Counted from the first letter of the stretch, positions 9,823 to 19,355 are shown. The stretch: 64,000 bases of DNA from Physcocola sp002396385 (GCA_946535435.1 CAMNDM010000005.1:62001-126000); one strand, 5' to 3'. A program made the numbers and translations. Notes: generated by a model from the letters alone, not told the origin.

Positions 9823-10608
9823 ATGGAAGTTACGCCCAAAAAGTATTTAGGGCAACATTTTCTAAAAGATTTAAATATTGCCCAGCAAATCGCTGATAGT
9901 CTGCAAATTGACAAACCAACAAAGGTATTAGAGGTTGGACCAGGAATGGGTGTATTAACCCAATTTTTATTGCAGAATAAAAATATAGATCTTAAAGTAA
10001 TCGAAATAGACAAAGAATCAGTTGATTATCTTTTAGTCCATTTTCCACAACTACAAAACAGAATTATTTCTGGCGATTTTCTCCGGATTAACCTATCAGA
10101 ACTATATCCAGGAAATTTCTGTGTTATTGGTAATTTTCCTTACAACATTTCTTCTCAAATCTTCTTCAAAGTCCTCGACCACAAGGACCAGATTCCTTGT
10201 TGTGCAGGTATGATTCAGAAAGAAGTTGCTGAAAGGATTGCTGCTAAACCAGGTTGCAAGGCTTATGGAATTTTAAGCGTTTTGCTACAGGCCTACTATA
10301 ACATTGAATACCTTTTCACTGTTCATGAACATGTATTTGCCCCACCCCCGAAAGTTAAATCTGCGGTAATCCGGCTCAAAAGAAACGATGTCAAGAATTT
10401 AGACTGTGATGAGATTCTTTTCAAACAAATAGTAAAAACAGCTTTCAACCAACGTAGAAAAATGATGAGAAATTCTTTACAAATTCTTGTTGGTAAAGAT
10501 TGTAAAATACTGGAAAACCCTGTATTCACTAAAAGGCCGGAACAATTAAGCGTTAAAGAGTTTGTTGACATTACAAATCTCATTAAGAATGCCAACGGCC
10601 TAGTTTAA
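9823..10608 (+). CDS. rsmA: 16S rRNA (adenine1518/1519-N6) dimethyltransferase
   Basis: A 261-residue KsgA/RsmA enzyme, which dimethylates two adenines in the helix-45 loop of 16S rRNA late in 30S assembly. The N-terminal KKYLGQHFLKD, the SAM-binding motif VLEVGPGMGVLT (35-46) and the catalytic GNFPYNISS (about 103-111, NxPY type) are all present. The length is normal for the family. Its stop codon overlaps the first possible start of the CorA-like gene by one base, so the two are probably translationally coupled. Confidence 0.95.
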   Translation: MEVTPKKYLGQHFLKDLNIAQQIADSLQIDKPTKVLEVGPGMGVLTQFLLQNKNIDLKVIEIDKESVDYLLVHFPQLQNRIISGDFLRINLSELYPGNFCVIGNFPYNISSQIFFKVLDHKDQIPCCAGMIQKEVAERIAAKPGCKAYGILSVLLQAYYNIEYLFTVHEHVFAPPPKVKSAVIRLKRNDVKNLDCDEILFKQIVKTAFNQRRKMMRNSLQILVGKDCKILENPVFTKRPEQLSVKEFVDITNLIKNANGLV

Positions 10609-11645
10609 TGGTCTTTTCTTACAACAAAAGAAAAAACGACATGAAAGAAATAGAATCTAACGATGCCATATCAAGAACTGTTGACCTTTTAGATAATACA
10701 CCGGAAGTCAAATTGTTCTATCTTGAAAATCAGAAACTCAAACTGTCGAAGGATATAAAAATTATTAAGGAAATTCCTTTGACTAATTTTATATGGATTG
10801 ACTTGAAAAACGTTGACCCGAAAACTGAGTCTGAACTAGAAGATTTTATGAAAATCTACATTCAAGAAGAAGATGAATTAGAAGAAATCGAGTTGTCGTC
10901 TCGTTTCATTGAAACAGAAGACACTCTGGTGGCTAACTCGAACTTCCTTAAAGACTCAATGGAGAACGAGGCAGTCTCTTTCATTCTGAAAAATGGCATT
11001 CTAGTTTCCGTTCGTGACTCTAAGTTAAGGTCCTTCGATGAGACAATTAAAAAGATTTTTGCTAGCCCCAAAAATTTTCCAACTGGTTTTCACATTTTCG
11101 TGGCCCTTCTTGAAACACGTGTCGAATACGACGCTGACATGATTGAGGACGCAAACGCTGAAATTACGCAACTTTCTCAAACTCTTACTGTAACAGAAGA
11201 TATTGACGAGGATATTCTTTTACAGATCAAGAACCTGCAAGAAAAAGTTATGCACCTTCGGGAAAACACCATCGACAAACAACGTGTGGTTTCAAATGTG
11301 CTTAGAAGTGAACTTACACCTAAGGAGCTAAGAAACAGACTCGGTATGGTTATTAAAGACATCAACTCTCTTATTGAGCACACGAAATTTGGTTTCGACC
11401 GACTTGACTATCTGCAAGATACGTTCTTGGGTTTGGTTAATATCGAACAGAACAAGATTATTAAAATTTTCACTGTTGTCAGTGTCATATTCCTTCCTCC
11501 TACCCTCATTGCTAGTATTTATGGTATGAACTTCAAATTTATGCCTGAATTGGAATGGGAATTCGGATATCTTTTCGCTATTGTATTGATGTTATTTGTC
11601 ACAGGAGCCATCCTCCTGTTTTTCAAAAGAAAGAACTGGATTTAA
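10608..11645 (+). CDS. corA: CorA-family magnesium/divalent cation transporter
   Basis: A 345-residue protein (334 if translation begins at the in-frame ATG 10641). It has a long acidic, helical cytoplasmic domain and two C-terminal membrane helices. The signature YGMN occurs just after the first membrane helix (IASIYGMNFKF), followed by an acidic periplasmic loop (MPELEWEF) and a Lys/Arg-rich end. This is diagnostic of CorA/Mrs2 channels, which form pentamers in the inner membrane. It sits tightly between rsmA and a BASS-family transporter gene. Which start is used cannot be decided from sequence alone. Confidence 0.88.
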   Translation: MVFSYNKRKNDMKEIESNDAISRTVDLLDNTPEVKLFYLENQKLKLSKDIKIIKEIPLTNFIWIDLKNVDPKTESELEDFMKIYIQEEDELEEIELSSRFIETEDTLVANSNFLKDSMENEAVSFILKNGILVSVRDSKLRSFDETIKKIFASPKNFPTGFHIFVALLETRVEYDADMIEDANAEITQLSQTLTVTEDIDEDILLQIKNLQEKVMHLRENTIDKQRVVSNVLRSELTPKELRNRLGMVIKDINSLIEHTKFGFDRLDYLQDTFLGLVNIEQNKIIKIFTVVSVIFLPPTLIASIYGMNFKFMPELEWEFGYLFAIVLMLFVTGAILLFFKRKNWI

Positions 11646-11646
11646 A

Positions 11647-12621
11647 ATGAATACACTACAGGCTATTAGTTCTTTTCTATCAAAAAAGACGTCATTCTTT
11701 ATTATTATAATTGCGGTTTTCACCTATTTCTTTCGCGATACGTTTTCGTGGGTAAGAAACGATGTTCAAACTGTAATATTAGGGCTTATCATGCTCACCA
11801 TGGGTATGTCTCTAACAAAAAAGGATTTTGAAAACCTGATGGCATCTCCAAAACACATTTTGCTAGGCACTTTCGCTCAGTTTACGGTTATGCCCTTTAT
11901 TGCCTTCGGACTGACTCACCTGCTCAATTTACCTCTGGCCATTGGTCTTGGTTTATTGTTAGTAGGTTGCTGTCCTGGTGGCGTTTCTAGCAACATTATG
12001 TCATATCTCTGCAAAGGAGACATTGCCTTTTCGGTTGGCATGACTACTGTAAACACGCTTTTGGCTCCGGTTGTTACTCCAATGCTACTGCTGTGGCTAA
12101 CAGGTGAGGATGTTGACATTGACGCTATCGGAATGTTCAAAAATATACTTATAGTTACCCTTATCCCTGTCACTATAGGTTATATTATCAATTCCTTTCT
12201 TTCCGACAAAAAACAATACAAAGAGATTCAAAAAATCATGCCTGGCCTTTCGGTCATATGTCTGGCCTGTATTGTAGGTGGTGTTGTATCTCAATGCGGC
12301 GACGCTTTTGTAAAATCGGGCATCCTTATCTTTATCGCCATCCTTTTACACAACTCTTTTGGCTATTTGTTAGGCTACGGCATTGGAAGCCTGGTGAAAT
12401 TCAACACTGCAAAAAAAAGAACTATTTCTATTGAAGTGGGCATGCAAAACGCGGGATTGGCAACAAATCTTGCTTCCAATCATTTCAATTCGTACCCTGA
12501 AGCTGCTGTCGTTTCTGCAATCTGCTGCGTATGGCACTCTATCAGCGGTACAATTCTAGCAAATCTGTTCATCTTTGTTGAAAACAGAAGAAAATCTTCA
12601 TTAGTTAAATTTCGACCATGA
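11647..12621 (+). CDS. bile acid:sodium symporter (BASS) family transporter
   Basis: A 324-residue protein with about ten membrane helices. It carries the family's glycine-rich segments GCCPGGVSSNIMSYL and EVGMQNAGLATNLAS, which form the crossed helices of the sodium/substrate site. I place the start at ATG 11647, two bases after the CorA stop, because the in-frame codons upstream lie inside the CorA gene. The substrate could be a bile acid, pantoate or another organic anion and is not predictable. It overlaps the downstream methyltransferase gene by four bases (ATGA). Confidence 0.85.
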   Translation: MNTLQAISSFLSKKTSFFIIIIAVFTYFFRDTFSWVRNDVQTVILGLIMLTMGMSLTKKDFENLMASPKHILLGTFAQFTVMPFIAFGLTHLLNLPLAIGLGLLLVGCCPGGVSSNIMSYLCKGDIAFSVGMTTVNTLLAPVVTPMLLLWLTGEDVDIDAIGMFKNILIVTLIPVTIGYIINSFLSDKKQYKEIQKIMPGLSVICLACIVGGVVSQCGDAFVKSGILIFIAILLHNSFGYLLGYGIGSLVKFNTAKKRTISIEVGMQNAGLATNLASNHFNSYPEAAVVSAICCVWHSISGTILANLFIFVENRRKSSLVKFRP

Positions 12622-13814
12622 CAAAATACATTAAAGTTACTCTTAAACCAAAAAAAGACGAATCATTACTCCGTTTTCATCCTTGGGTATTCTCAGGAGC
12701 CATTGCTTCTATGGACCGACAACCTCAAGAAGGAGAAATTGTTGAAGTCTATAACAATAACAATCAGTATTGCGGAACAGGTCACTTCCAACTTGGTTCT
12801 ATTGCAATCAGGATTTTTTCTTTTTCCAAAGTTGAACCGGACTTGAATTTTTGGACTGAAAAAATCAGGAATGCCTACAAAACACGTTTAGCCATTGGAT
12901 TGGCTGAAAATAGCAATACAAACTGTTATAGGCTTATACACGGCGAGGGCGACTCAATGCCAGGGCTTGTCATCGACATTTACGACAAAACCGCAGTCAT
13001 TCAAGCACACTCTATTGGTATGCACCTTATTCACAAAGAACTGGGTGACGCCCTAAAGACCGTGATGGCAGACAATCTGCAAAACATCTTCTATAAATCT
13101 TCTTCTACATTACCACCATACTACGTGCAACAAGAAGAAATTGAAGACTATTACCTCATGGGAAAAGACGATGGGCAGTACATCGCTAAAGAAAACGGAT
13201 TACAGTTTCATGCCGATTGGATTAAAGGGCAAAAAACGGGCTTTTTCATTGACCAACGAGAAAATAGGGCGATGCTGGAGCATTACTCAAAAGACCGTAC
13301 GGTTCTCAACATGTTCTGCTATACAGGCGGTTTCTCTTTATACGCCATGAGGGGAGGCGCCAAACTTGTTCATTCTGTTGACAGCTCCGCTAAAGCTATC
13401 GAGCTGACCAAACAAAATGTGAATTTGAACTTTAAAGACGACATTCGACACGAAGCCTACGCCGAAGACGCCTTTAAATTCTTAAATGAGATGCCTTCGC
13501 AATACGACCTTATTATACTTGACCCTCCGGCCTTTGCAAAACACCGAGATGCAATCAGGCATGCGCTTCAGGGTTACAAAAAACTAAATGCAAAAGCTTT
13601 CGAAAAAATAAAACCAGGTGGTATCTTATTCACATTTTCATGCTCTCAAGCTATAAGCAAAGAACAATTCCGTCTTGCTGTTTTTAGTGCAGCTGCAATG
13701 AGTAAACGAAATGTCAGAATACTACACCAACTTACCCAACCTGCCGACCACCCTATCGGTATTTACCACCCAGAAGGTGAATACCTGAAAGGTCTCGTTT
13801 TATATGTTGAATAA
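12618..13814 (+). CDS. rlmI: RlmI-like class I SAM-dependent rRNA methyltransferase
   Basis: A 398-residue protein. An N-terminal PUA-like RNA-binding domain (LKPKKDESLLRFHPWVFSGA) is followed by an EEHEE-like region and a Rossmann methyltransferase domain. SAM motif I reads VLNMFCYTGGFSLYAM near residues 231-246, and motif IV LDPPAFAK near 303-310. This organisation matches the RlmI family, which methylates C5 of cytosine 1962 in 23S rRNA. The gene's start overlaps the end of the transporter gene by four bases. The symbol is given by family; target specificity is inferred. Confidence 0.8.
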   Translation: MTKYIKVTLKPKKDESLLRFHPWVFSGAIASMDRQPQEGEIVEVYNNNNQYCGTGHFQLGSIAIRIFSFSKVEPDLNFWTEKIRNAYKTRLAIGLAENSNTNCYRLIHGEGDSMPGLVIDIYDKTAVIQAHSIGMHLIHKELGDALKTVMADNLQNIFYKSSSTLPPYYVQQEEIEDYYLMGKDDGQYIAKENGLQFHADWIKGQKTGFFIDQRENRAMLEHYSKDRTVLNMFCYTGGFSLYAMRGGAKLVHSVDSSAKAIELTKQNVNLNFKDDIRHEAYAEDAFKFLNEMPSQYDLIILDPPAFAKHRDAIRHALQGYKKLNAKAFEKIKPGGILFTFSCSQAISKEQFRLAVFSAAAMSKRNVRILHQLTQPADHPIGIYHPEGEYLKGLVLYVE

Positions 13815-13834
13815 ATAACTTAGTTGATTAGCAC

Positions 13835-15124
13835 ATGTACACTACCCTTTTTTGGATAATTATAGTTCTTCTTTTAGCCGAATTCTTTTTAAATTGTTAT
13901 CTCGACAAAAAGAACAGGGAAGCTGCTAGCTGGCCGATTCCCGACGAGTTGAAGAACGTTTACGACAACGAAAAATACGAAAAGCAACAGAAATACTTTA
14001 TTGAGAACAATAAGTTTGCCTCTATTTTAAGCACTTTCAGTCTGACTGTGATGCTTCTCATGTTCTTCCTATTCGGATTTGGTTTTGTTGACCAAATAGC
14101 TCGTAGTATTACTAATTTTGATAGTGCTAGCAACTGGTCCTATATTCTGACCGGATTAGTTTTCTTCGCCATTTTATATTATGCCGATTCATTAATTACA
14201 TTACCTTTTAGTATTTACGATACGTTCAGCATCGAACAGAGATATGGTTTCAACAAAACGACCCCTTTATTATACTTTAAAGACACTGTCATCAGTTGGA
14301 TCATGTATGCTGTTATTGGGGGTATCTTGCTTGGGTTACTAATGTTTATCTACCAAAAGACGGGGTCTTTCTTTTGGATTTTAGGTTGGGCATTGTTAAC
14401 ATTGTTTTCTTTGGGTGCAATGATGTTCTATTCTTCTCTAATTGTTCCTCTTTTTAACAAACAGACTCAACTTGAAGATGGTGAATTACGAGATGCCATT
14501 CAGGATTTTTGTCTTAAAGTCGGTTTCCAACTCGACAATCTCTATGTAATGGATAGTTCAAAACGCAGCACTAAAGCCAATGCCTATTTTTCAGGATTAG
14601 GTAAAAAGAAACGTATTGTGCTATTTGACACGCTAATTACAACTTTGACAACTGAAGAAATTGTTGCTGTACTATCTCATGAAATTGGCCATTACAAAAG
14701 AAAGCATACAAGAAAAATGCTTTTCTTCCAAATTGCCTATTTCGGAATACTATTTTTCATAATGTCTCTTTTCTTGAAAAACGACATGACTATTGCACAA
14801 ACACTTTACGGCCTGGATGCGCAACATTTATACGAAATGAAGGGCATTACAGAAGGCACATTCTGGCTAAGTATCATCGTCTTTGGAATGATATTTTCTC
14901 CTATTTCAACTTTTGTCAGTGTTCTTATGCATACAGTTTCCAGAAAAAACGAATATGAGGCCGACCAATTTGCAAAAGACAACGGACTGGCTGAACCATT
15001 AATATCCGCTTTAAAAAAGTTGTCTTCTTCTTCGCTTTCTAATCTAACACCTCATCCCTATTACATTTTTTTCCATTTCTCACATCCAACCCTTCTGCAG
15101 AGAATAAAAGCGCTAAGAAAATAA
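13835..15124 (+). CDS. M48 family metalloprotease, Ste24/CAAX protease 1-like
   Basis: A 429-residue integral membrane protease. The zinc site HEIGH (near residue 283) is flanked by membrane helices, and the third ligand region NEYEADQFA lies near 373, giving the HExxH...E arrangement of M48. The length and N-terminal helices match Ste24-type enzymes rather than the shorter HtpX. Bacteria lack prenylated CAAX proteins, so the substrate is probably a misfolded or signal-anchored membrane protein (inference). It is followed at once by a strong terminator and so ends the transcription unit that begins at rsmA. Confidence 0.85.
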   Translation: MYTTLFWIIIVLLLAEFFLNCYLDKKNREAASWPIPDELKNVYDNEKYEKQQKYFIENNKFASILSTFSLTVMLLMFFLFGFGFVDQIARSITNFDSASNWSYILTGLVFFAILYYADSLITLPFSIYDTFSIEQRYGFNKTTPLLYFKDTVISWIMYAVIGGILLGLLMFIYQKTGSFFWILGWALLTLFSLGAMMFYSSLIVPLFNKQTQLEDGELRDAIQDFCLKVGFQLDNLYVMDSSKRSTKANAYFSGLGKKKRIVLFDTLITTLTTEEIVAVLSHEIGHYKRKHTRKMLFFQIAYFGILFFIMSLFLKNDMTIAQTLYGLDAQHLYEMKGITEGTFWLSIIVFGMIFSPISTFVSVLMHTVSRKNEYEADQFAKDNGLAEPLISALKKLSSSSLSNLTPHPYYIFFHFSHPTLLQRIKALRK

Positions 15125-15130
15125 ATATAA

Positions 15131-15157
15131 AGCAGACTTTACAAGTCTGCTTTTTTT
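15131..15157 (+). terminator. intrinsic terminator after the M48 protease
   Basis: A perfect 9-base stem AGCAGACTT/AAGTCTGCT with a TAC loop is followed by a run of T. Confidence 0.9.
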
Positions 15158-15167
15158 ACAAATTAAG

Positions 15168-15175
15168 TACTTTTG
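15168..15175 (+). promoter_or_regulatory. -7 promoter element for the HAD/nucleoid-protein pair
   Basis: TACTTTTG matches TAnnTTTG and lies 17 bases before the ATG at 15193, directly after the preceding terminator. No clear -33 box is visible. Confidence 0.45.
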
Positions 15176-15192
15176 CATAAAGATTCTTTTAT

Positions 15193-15915
15193 ATGTTAGC
15201 AGAGAAAGATATACTAATCTTAAAACAATTAAACCTTAAAGCTTTTTTCTTCGATATGGATGGTGTCCTTTTTGACTCTATGCCACATCATGCGAAAGCG
15301 TGGGTTTACGCCCTTAAGACTATCGGCATTGACTTCAACGAATACGAAGCGTACATGCGTGAAGGGATGACCGGCAGCGGTACCATTAACGAGCTATATA
15401 ATAAAACTTACGGACGCGATGCGACCAAGGAGGAATGTGACAAAATCTATAAGACGAAATCAATTTATTTCGACAGTTTGGGACATGCCCAGCCGATAAA
15501 AGACGTTGACAAGATTTTAAAGTTCGTAAAAGAAGCCAATTTAGACATTTATATTGTCACAGGTTCGGGACAAAAGAGTCTTTTAGACAAATTAAACCAT
15601 AGTTTTCCGAATATATTTTCTTCCGAGAAAATGATTACAGCTTACGACGTCAAAAAAGGAAAACCTGATCCTGAGCCCTACCTTATGGCTCTAAAGAAAG
15701 GCGGTTTCAAAAATAATGAGGCTATAGTAATCGAAAACGCACCACTAGGTGTTCAAGCAGGACATAATGCGGGCATTTTCACGATTGCAGTAAACACTGG
15801 TATTTTGAAAGATGAAGAACTAACTTCAAGAGGGTGCGATTTGCTCTACCACAATATGAACGATTTTCTGCAAGATCTACCATTCATTATTAAAAATTCA
15901 CAAACGACAATATAA
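15193..15915 (+). CDS. HAD-superfamily hydrolase, beta-phosphoglucomutase-like
   Basis: A 240-residue HAD phosphatase. Motif I DMDGVLFDS has the catalytic aspartates D21 and D23, motif II is IVTGSG (near 119), motif III the lysine in KKGKPDPEPY (near 156), and motif IV VIENAPLGVQAG. The cap insertion after motif I places it in subfamily IA with beta-phosphoglucomutase and phosphoglycolate phosphatase. The substrate is unknown. The stop codon overlaps the next gene's ATG by one base. Confidence 0.85.
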   Translation: MLAEKDILILKQLNLKAFFFDMDGVLFDSMPHHAKAWVYALKTIGIDFNEYEAYMREGMTGSGTINELYNKTYGRDATKEECDKIYKTKSIYFDSLGHAQPIKDVDKILKFVKEANLDIYIVTGSGQKSLLDKLNHSFPNIFSSEKMITAYDVKKGKPDPEPYLMALKKGGFKNNEAIVIENAPLGVQAGHNAGIFTIAVNTGILKDEELTSRGCDLLYHNMNDFLQDLPFIIKNSQTTI

Positions 15916-16970
15916 TGATTTTCGACATTTCTAATGCAAAAATAAACCAATTGGTTATACACAAAATCGGTTCACATTCCGAGAATATTCCTACAACTTA
16001 CTCTAACCAATGTTTAAAGTTCAGCGAAGACAGCATTGTTCCCGACCATCTGAAACAATACTTCCTCGCCACGTTTCACGAGCCCCACCTCTATAACCTG
16101 AGCGGACAAAATGATTTACAGGATAACATGGTTTACCGTATTGCCGAAACCATTTTCAACAATCCGGAAACTTTTTACGAGAATTCAAGAGTCCTTGCCG
16201 ACCTTCTTTACAAATCATCGTCTAATGCCAACATTAAACCAGGAGAGTTTTACGTTACCCTTTTCGAAGATGTGCAAATCTTAGATCAAACGGTCTTATG
16301 TTTAGGTTTGTTCAAATCGGAAAACAAGGAAACATTCTTAAAAGTACATCCTGAAGACGGAGTTATTTCTATCGACTGTGAAGAAGGCATTAATATTAAA
16401 AAGCTTGACAAGGGTTGTCTTATCTTTAATATCGAAAAAGAAAACGGCTATATTGTTTCGGTTGTCGACAAAGTGAGCAAAGGAAACGAAGCGGTTTTCT
16501 GGAAAGACGATTTTCTTGGGTTAGCTGCACGTGAAGACAACAATTTCGACACAATGAACTACCTTAATATATGTAAAGAGTTCGTTGACCAAATTTACGC
16601 TCCTATTAACGAAGTTCCTCGTGAGAGCCAAATCGATATGCAGAACCGTACTATCGATTACTTTAAAACCAACGAAGAATTTAACGAAGACGTTTTCAAA
16701 ACGGAAGTATTAGGAGGAAATTCCGACATTGTAAAGGCTTTCGATGAATGTAAAGAAAACTATGAGGCCGAAAGGGGGATAAATGTTAGTAAAGAATTCC
16801 CTATCTCTAACGAAGTAGTAAAACAAGAGAACAAACGCTTCAGGTCAGTCATAAAACTAGACAAAAACTTCCATGTTTACGTACATGGAAACCAAGCCAT
16901 GATGCAACGAGGTTACGACGAGGAAAAGAAACTGTATTATTATACGCTCTACTTCGCAACCGAATCGTAA
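15915..16970 (+). CDS. nucleoid-associated protein (NdpA/YejK family)
   Basis: A 351-residue soluble acidic protein beginning MIFDISNAKINQLVIHKIGS, which resembles the start of the 37-kDa nucleoid-associated protein family. These proteins bind DNA in the cytoplasm and are widespread in Bacteroidetes. No export signal or membrane segment is seen. It is co-transcribed with the HAD hydrolase through a one-base overlap and is followed by a strong terminator. The biochemical role is poorly known in this phylum. Confidence 0.75.
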   Translation: MIFDISNAKINQLVIHKIGSHSENIPTTYSNQCLKFSEDSIVPDHLKQYFLATFHEPHLYNLSGQNDLQDNMVYRIAETIFNNPETFYENSRVLADLLYKSSSNANIKPGEFYVTLFEDVQILDQTVLCLGLFKSENKETFLKVHPEDGVISIDCEEGINIKKLDKGCLIFNIEKENGYIVSVVDKVSKGNEAVFWKDDFLGLAAREDNNFDTMNYLNICKEFVDQIYAPINEVPRESQIDMQNRTIDYFKTNEEFNEDVFKTEVLGGNSDIVKAFDECKENYEAERGINVSKEFPISNEVVKQENKRFRSVIKLDKNFHVYVHGNQAMMQRGYDEEKKLYYYTLYFATES

Positions 16971-16991
16971 TATTGTAATTTAGAATAAGGG

Positions 16992-17033
16992 CACCAGTGT
17001 TTTTACAAAAATGAAAAAACACTGGTGTTTTTT
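16992..17033 (+). terminator. intrinsic terminator after the nucleoid-associated protein gene
   Basis: The stem CACCAGTGTTTTT/AAAAAACACTGGTG has a short A-rich loop and is followed by a T tract, giving a long, stable hairpin. Confidence 0.88.
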
Positions 17034-17105
17034 GTCATTTTTCTTTTGAAAGCCCTTTTTTAAGCCATAAAACCATCACAACTGCATTTTTTTAGACCAT
17101 AAACC

Positions 17106-17135
17106 TTGACATAATGAAAATTTTCTTTATCTTTA
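17106..17135 (+). promoter_or_regulatory. promoter of the ATP synthase operon
   Basis: TTG (17106-17108), 19 bases, then TATCTTTA (17128-17135), which differs from TAnnTTTG only in the last base. It lies 43 bases before atpD and after a terminator. No other promoter-like site is evident up to atpG. Confidence 0.5.
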
Positions 17136-17178
17136 GAAATGAAAAACACAGAATAAACACTCAATAAAAACAATAAAT

Positions 17179-18684
17179 ATGTCGGAATTAAATGGTGAAA
17201 TCATTCAAGTCATTGGTCCGGTAGTAGATGTGAACTTTGCCAACATTAACGAGGCAAACCTTCCTAGAATTCACGATGCATTAGCTATTCAGCGTGAAGG
17301 GAAAGAAGATTTGATTGTTGAATGTCAGCAACACAAAGGAGAACACACTGTTCGTGCGATCTCTATGGAATCGACCGACGGACTGAGGAGAGGAATGAAA
17401 GTGAAGGCTTTAGGGTCTCCGATTTCTGTACCAGTTGGTGAGCAGATTAAAGGCAGAATGCTGAACGTTGTTGGCGCACCAATTGATGGTATGAAGAAGT
17501 TCGATACAACAGGTGCATCTCCTATTCACAGAGAACCTCCTAAATTCGAAGACCTATCAACATCGAAAGAAGTACTTTTTACGGGTATTAAGGTTATTGA
17601 TTTGCTAGCGCCTTACTCGAAAGGTGGAAAAATCGGTTTGTTCGGTGGTGCCGGTGTAGGTAAAACCGTGCTTATCATGGAATTAATCAACAACATCGCA
17701 AAAGGTCACAATGGTTTTTCTGTATTCGCTGGTGTCGGCGAACGTACACGTGAAGGTAACGACCTTTTACGTGAGATGATTGGTTCAAACATCATCCGGT
17801 ACGGAGAAAAGTTCAAAGATGCTATGGAAAAGGGCGATTGGGATTTGTCGGTTGTTGACCAAACAGAACTCGAGAAATCGCAAGCAACTTTGGTATATGG
17901 TCAGATGAACGAGCCACCAGGTGCCCGTGCGTCTGTAGCTCTTACTGGTTTAACTGTGGCAGAATCGTTCCGCGACGCAGGTAGCGGTCGTGATATCCTG
18001 TTCTTCATCGATAACATCTTCCGTTTCACCCAAGCAGGTTCCGAGGTTTCCGCTTTGTTAGGCCGTATGCCTTCTGCCGTAGGTTACCAACCAACATTGG
18101 CTACCGAAATGGGTGCGATGCAGGAACGTATCACGTCAACCAAGCATGGTTCTATCACTTCTGTACAGGCCATCTACGTCCCTGCCGATGACTTGACCGA
18201 CCCTGCTCCGGCTACTACTTTCGCTCACTTGGACGCTACTACCGTGTTGGATCGTAAAATTGCATCTTTGGGTATTTACCCCGCTGTAGACCCTCTAGGT
18301 TCTACTTCTCGTATTTTGGATCCTAACGTCATCGGTAAAGAACATTACGAAACTGCACAGAGAGTAAAGAAAATTCTTCAGAAATACAACGAATTGCAAG
18401 ACATTATCGCAATTTTGGGTATGGAAGAATTGTCTGACGAAGACAAACTCACTGTTAACAGAGCCCGTAGAATTCAGCGTTTCTTGTCACAGCCTTTCCA
18501 TGTGGCTTCACAGTTTACTGGTTTGGATGGTGTTATGGTTCCAATTGAAGATACCATCAGAGGTTTCAAGATGATTATGGACGGTGAGGTCGATGACCTT
18601 CCTGAACAGGCATTCCTCAATGTTGGCACCATCGAAGACGCCATCGCAAAAGGTAAGAAACTGCTTGAAATGGCTAAAAAGTAA
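17179..18684 (+). CDS. atpD: F1 ATP synthase subunit beta
   Basis: The 501-residue catalytic subunit of F1. The Walker A GGAGVGKT lies near residues 156-163, the catalytic GERTREGNDL near 189-198, and Walker B DILFFIDNIFRF near 272. It synthesises or hydrolyses ATP at the alpha/beta interface. It is first in an operon of order beta, epsilon, small membrane protein, a, c, b, delta, alpha, gamma, which is usual in Bacteroidetes and unlike the E. coli order. Epsilon follows after nine bases. Confidence 0.98.
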   Translation: MSELNGEIIQVIGPVVDVNFANINEANLPRIHDALAIQREGKEDLIVECQQHKGEHTVRAISMESTDGLRRGMKVKALGSPISVPVGEQIKGRMLNVVGAPIDGMKKFDTTGASPIHREPPKFEDLSTSKEVLFTGIKVIDLLAPYSKGGKIGLFGGAGVGKTVLIMELINNIAKGHNGFSVFAGVGERTREGNDLLREMIGSNIIRYGEKFKDAMEKGDWDLSVVDQTELEKSQATLVYGQMNEPPGARASVALTGLTVAESFRDAGSGRDILFFIDNIFRFTQAGSEVSALLGRMPSAVGYQPTLATEMGAMQERITSTKHGSITSVQAIYVPADDLTDPAPATTFAHLDATTVLDRKIASLGIYPAVDPLGSTSRILDPNVIGKEHYETAQRVKKILQKYNELQDIIAILGMEELSDEDKLTVNRARRIQRFLSQPFHVASQFTGLDGVMVPIEDTIRGFKMIMDGEVDDLPEQAFLNVGTIEDAIAKGKKLLEMAKK

Positions 18685-18693
18685 TCTGCTATT

Positions 18694-18942
18694 ATGGAAT
18701 TAGAAATCATCTCTCCAGAGCGCATTGTTTATACGGGCAAGGTTGACTCAGTTACTTTGCCTGGTGTGTTAGGTCAGTTTACCATTCTACCCCAACACGC
18801 AGCCCTCATTTCTTCTCTAAAAGAAGGCGAAATCATCTACATCGACGCAGATGGAGAAAATAGAATTCGCATTGATTCCGGATTTGCAGAAGTGAGAGAC
18901 AATAAGATTTCTGTGTGTATTGAAAAGATTTTAGAGGCTTAA
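18694..18942 (+). CDS. atpC: F1 ATP synthase subunit epsilon, short form
   Basis: Only 82 residues, which covers the N-terminal beta-sandwich (MELEIISPERIVYTGKVDSV; PGVLGQFTILPQHAALIS) but lacks the C-terminal two-helix hairpin of the usual 130-140 residue epsilon. That hairpin mediates ATP-dependent autoinhibition in other bacteria, so this enzyme probably lacks that brake (inference). Short epsilon subunits are known in Bacteroidetes. The stop codon overlaps the next gene's ATG by one base. Confidence 0.93.
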   Translation: MELEIISPERIVYTGKVDSVTLPGVLGQFTILPQHAALISSLKEGEIIYIDADGENRIRIDSGFAEVRDNKISVCIEKILEA

Positions 18943-19355
18943 TGACACCTACTGACAAGATAATCAAAGAAGGTATCACTCGATTGGGTTACGTAATGGT
19001 AGCTTGTAATGTGGGAGGCATGCTTCTCTACAAACTGCTACTTAAAGAATACTATTTCGAGCTATATCCGGCTCTGGTTCTCTTTATGTTTGCCATAAGC
19101 GCTATTGTCGTTTCTGTAACTGCTAAGGCTATAGAGGGAGACAATGCTACATTTGTAAACATATCTATGGTTACCAGCATGCTAAAGCTTTTACTGCTGG
19201 CACTTGTGTTTCTCTTGTACGCGTGGTTAGTAAATACTCAATTAATCAGTTTCTTTGTTTCCCTTGTAGTTTTATATGTTGTATTCACAGTTTTTGAAAC
19301 TGCGTTTCGAGCAAAACTAAACAACAGACATCAAAATGAACTCAATCAAAAATAG
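18942..19355 (+). CDS. small membrane protein of the ATP synthase operon (AtpI/AtpR-like position)
   Basis: A 137-residue protein with about four hydrophobic segments (for example VMVACNVGGMLLYKLLL and MLKLLLLALVFLLYAWLV). It sits between epsilon and subunit a, where other bacteria carry AtpI-type or AtpR-type assembly proteins. Sequence similarity to those is not obvious by eye. It overlaps epsilon by one base and atpB by 20 bases, so it is certainly co-translated with them. A role in c-ring assembly or Mg2+ handling is inferred only from position. Confidence 0.75.
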   Translation: MTPTDKIIKEGITRLGYVMVACNVGGMLLYKLLLKEYYFELYPALVLFMFAISAIVVSVTAKAIEGDNATFVNISMVTSMLKLLLLALVFLLYAWLVNTQLISFFVSLVVLYVVFTVFETAFRAKLNNRHQNELNQK

